Positions 63,838-64,000 of a stretch of DNA of 64,000 nt are shown one piece after another. The DNA comes from DASZUK01 sp035547695. Lineage in GTDB: Bacteria > Actinomycetota > Acidimicrobiia > Acidimicrobiales > RAAP-2. Each line of letters starts with the position of its first letter. Position 1 is the stretch's first letter. Location of the stretch: assembly GCA_035547695.1 (NCBI GenBank), contig DASZUK010000023.1, positions 52,030-116,029 of the forward strand, in the 5' to 3' direction. A program made the position numbers and the translations under genes. The notes beneath the pieces are model-generated. The model was not told where the DNA came from, did not search any database, and saw nothing but the letters and a program-made list of their open reading frames with translations.

Positions 63838-64000
63838 GGACCCGGCCCGGCCCGTGCCGCCGGCCCCACCCAGTTCCCCCGGACCATCCGGAACCCGTAC
63901 AGGGTCTTCTGGCGGTGGTGGTGGGTGCAGAGGAGCTGGATATTGGCCAGCTCGGTCGGTCCCCCTCGGGCGAACGCCCAGTCGTGGTCGATCTGGAGGT
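63834..64000 (-). CDS. HNH endonuclease domain protein, C-terminal fragment
   Basis: The minus-strand frame from the window edge gives 54 codons and TAA (63836-63834). It reads IDHDWAFARGGPTELAN then IQLLCTHHHRQKTLYG, the HNH motif of the DUF222/HNH proteins that are numerous in actinobacteria. The N-terminal part lies outside. Its stop overlaps the GT4 stop on the other strand. Confidence 0.8.
   Translation of the reverse strand, partial: LQIDHDWAFARGGPTELANIQLLCTHHHRQKTLYGFRMVRGNWVGPAARAGPGP

Overview
The window is a very GC-rich (about 75%), gene-dense bacterial chromosome segment. Strong G/C third-position bias, frequent GTG starts, mycothiol synthase, two luciferase-like (F420-type) oxidoreductases, an ANTAR response regulator next to polA-rpsA (as in mycobacteria), and a secreted protein ending in GYWLVASDGG-type repeats all point to a high-GC actinobacterium, most likely of the Acidimicrobiia. 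This is inferred from gene content; no rRNA is present. I see no IS element, prophage, CRISPR array or integrase.

Layout. 1-5821: the end of ppk1, a flippase-like membrane protein, an AI-2E/PerM-type permease, a polyprenol-phosphate mannose synthase and a two-component system. 5807-9127 (minus): menaquinone genes (menF, menG) with a MaoC-type hydratase. 9180-11935: VIT1-type transporter, mshD, nth. 11936-13417: a palindrome-rich spacer, a toxin-antitoxin pair with a degraded toxin, an AT-rich promoter island and a small conserved-looking gene. 13480-25719: a long histidine-tryptophan block, hisD-C-B-H-A-F, a GroES-like gene, hisI, trpE, ygfZ, trpC-F-B-A, mostly linked by 4-bp start/stop overlaps. 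26384-27163: terminator and an intact vapBC pair between near-identical 20-bp repeats. 27175-30717 (minus): fabD-fabG-acpP-fabF, with FabD fused to a biotinyl/lipoyl-like domain. 30904-36826: nitrilase-family amidase and a divergent cluster of two luciferase-like oxidoreductases, a SnoaL-like protein, an amidohydrolase and a lipocalin-like protein. 36855-40302 (minus): an MFS exporter and a large radical SAM protein resembling tetraether lipid synthase. 40579-40662: tRNA-Leu(CAA). 40691-47448: menC, a coiled-coil protein with an ANTAR regulator, polA and rpsA. 47520-50828: a secreted beta-helix/FN3/repeat protein. 50856-54863 (minus): an Opp/Dpp-type ABC importer without its binding protein. 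54941-63837: a cell-envelope glycan cluster (two lipid-linked-sugar glycosyltransferases, a flavin oxidoreductase, a polytopic protein, a flippase, a GT4 enzyme). The window ends in the 3' part of an HNH nuclease gene.

Two genome-style patterns run through the window. First, many genes start 6-11 nt downstream of a TANNNT -10 box, which implies leaderless or near-leaderless transcripts and helped me choose starts (for example 2796, 11096, 18845, 30904, 62650). Second, short tandem duplications repeatedly include or touch stop codons and gene ends. The most interesting single genes are the Tes-like radical SAM enzyme, the FabD fusion, the GroES-like gene inside the his operon, and the VapC-like protein that has lost catalytic acidic residues.
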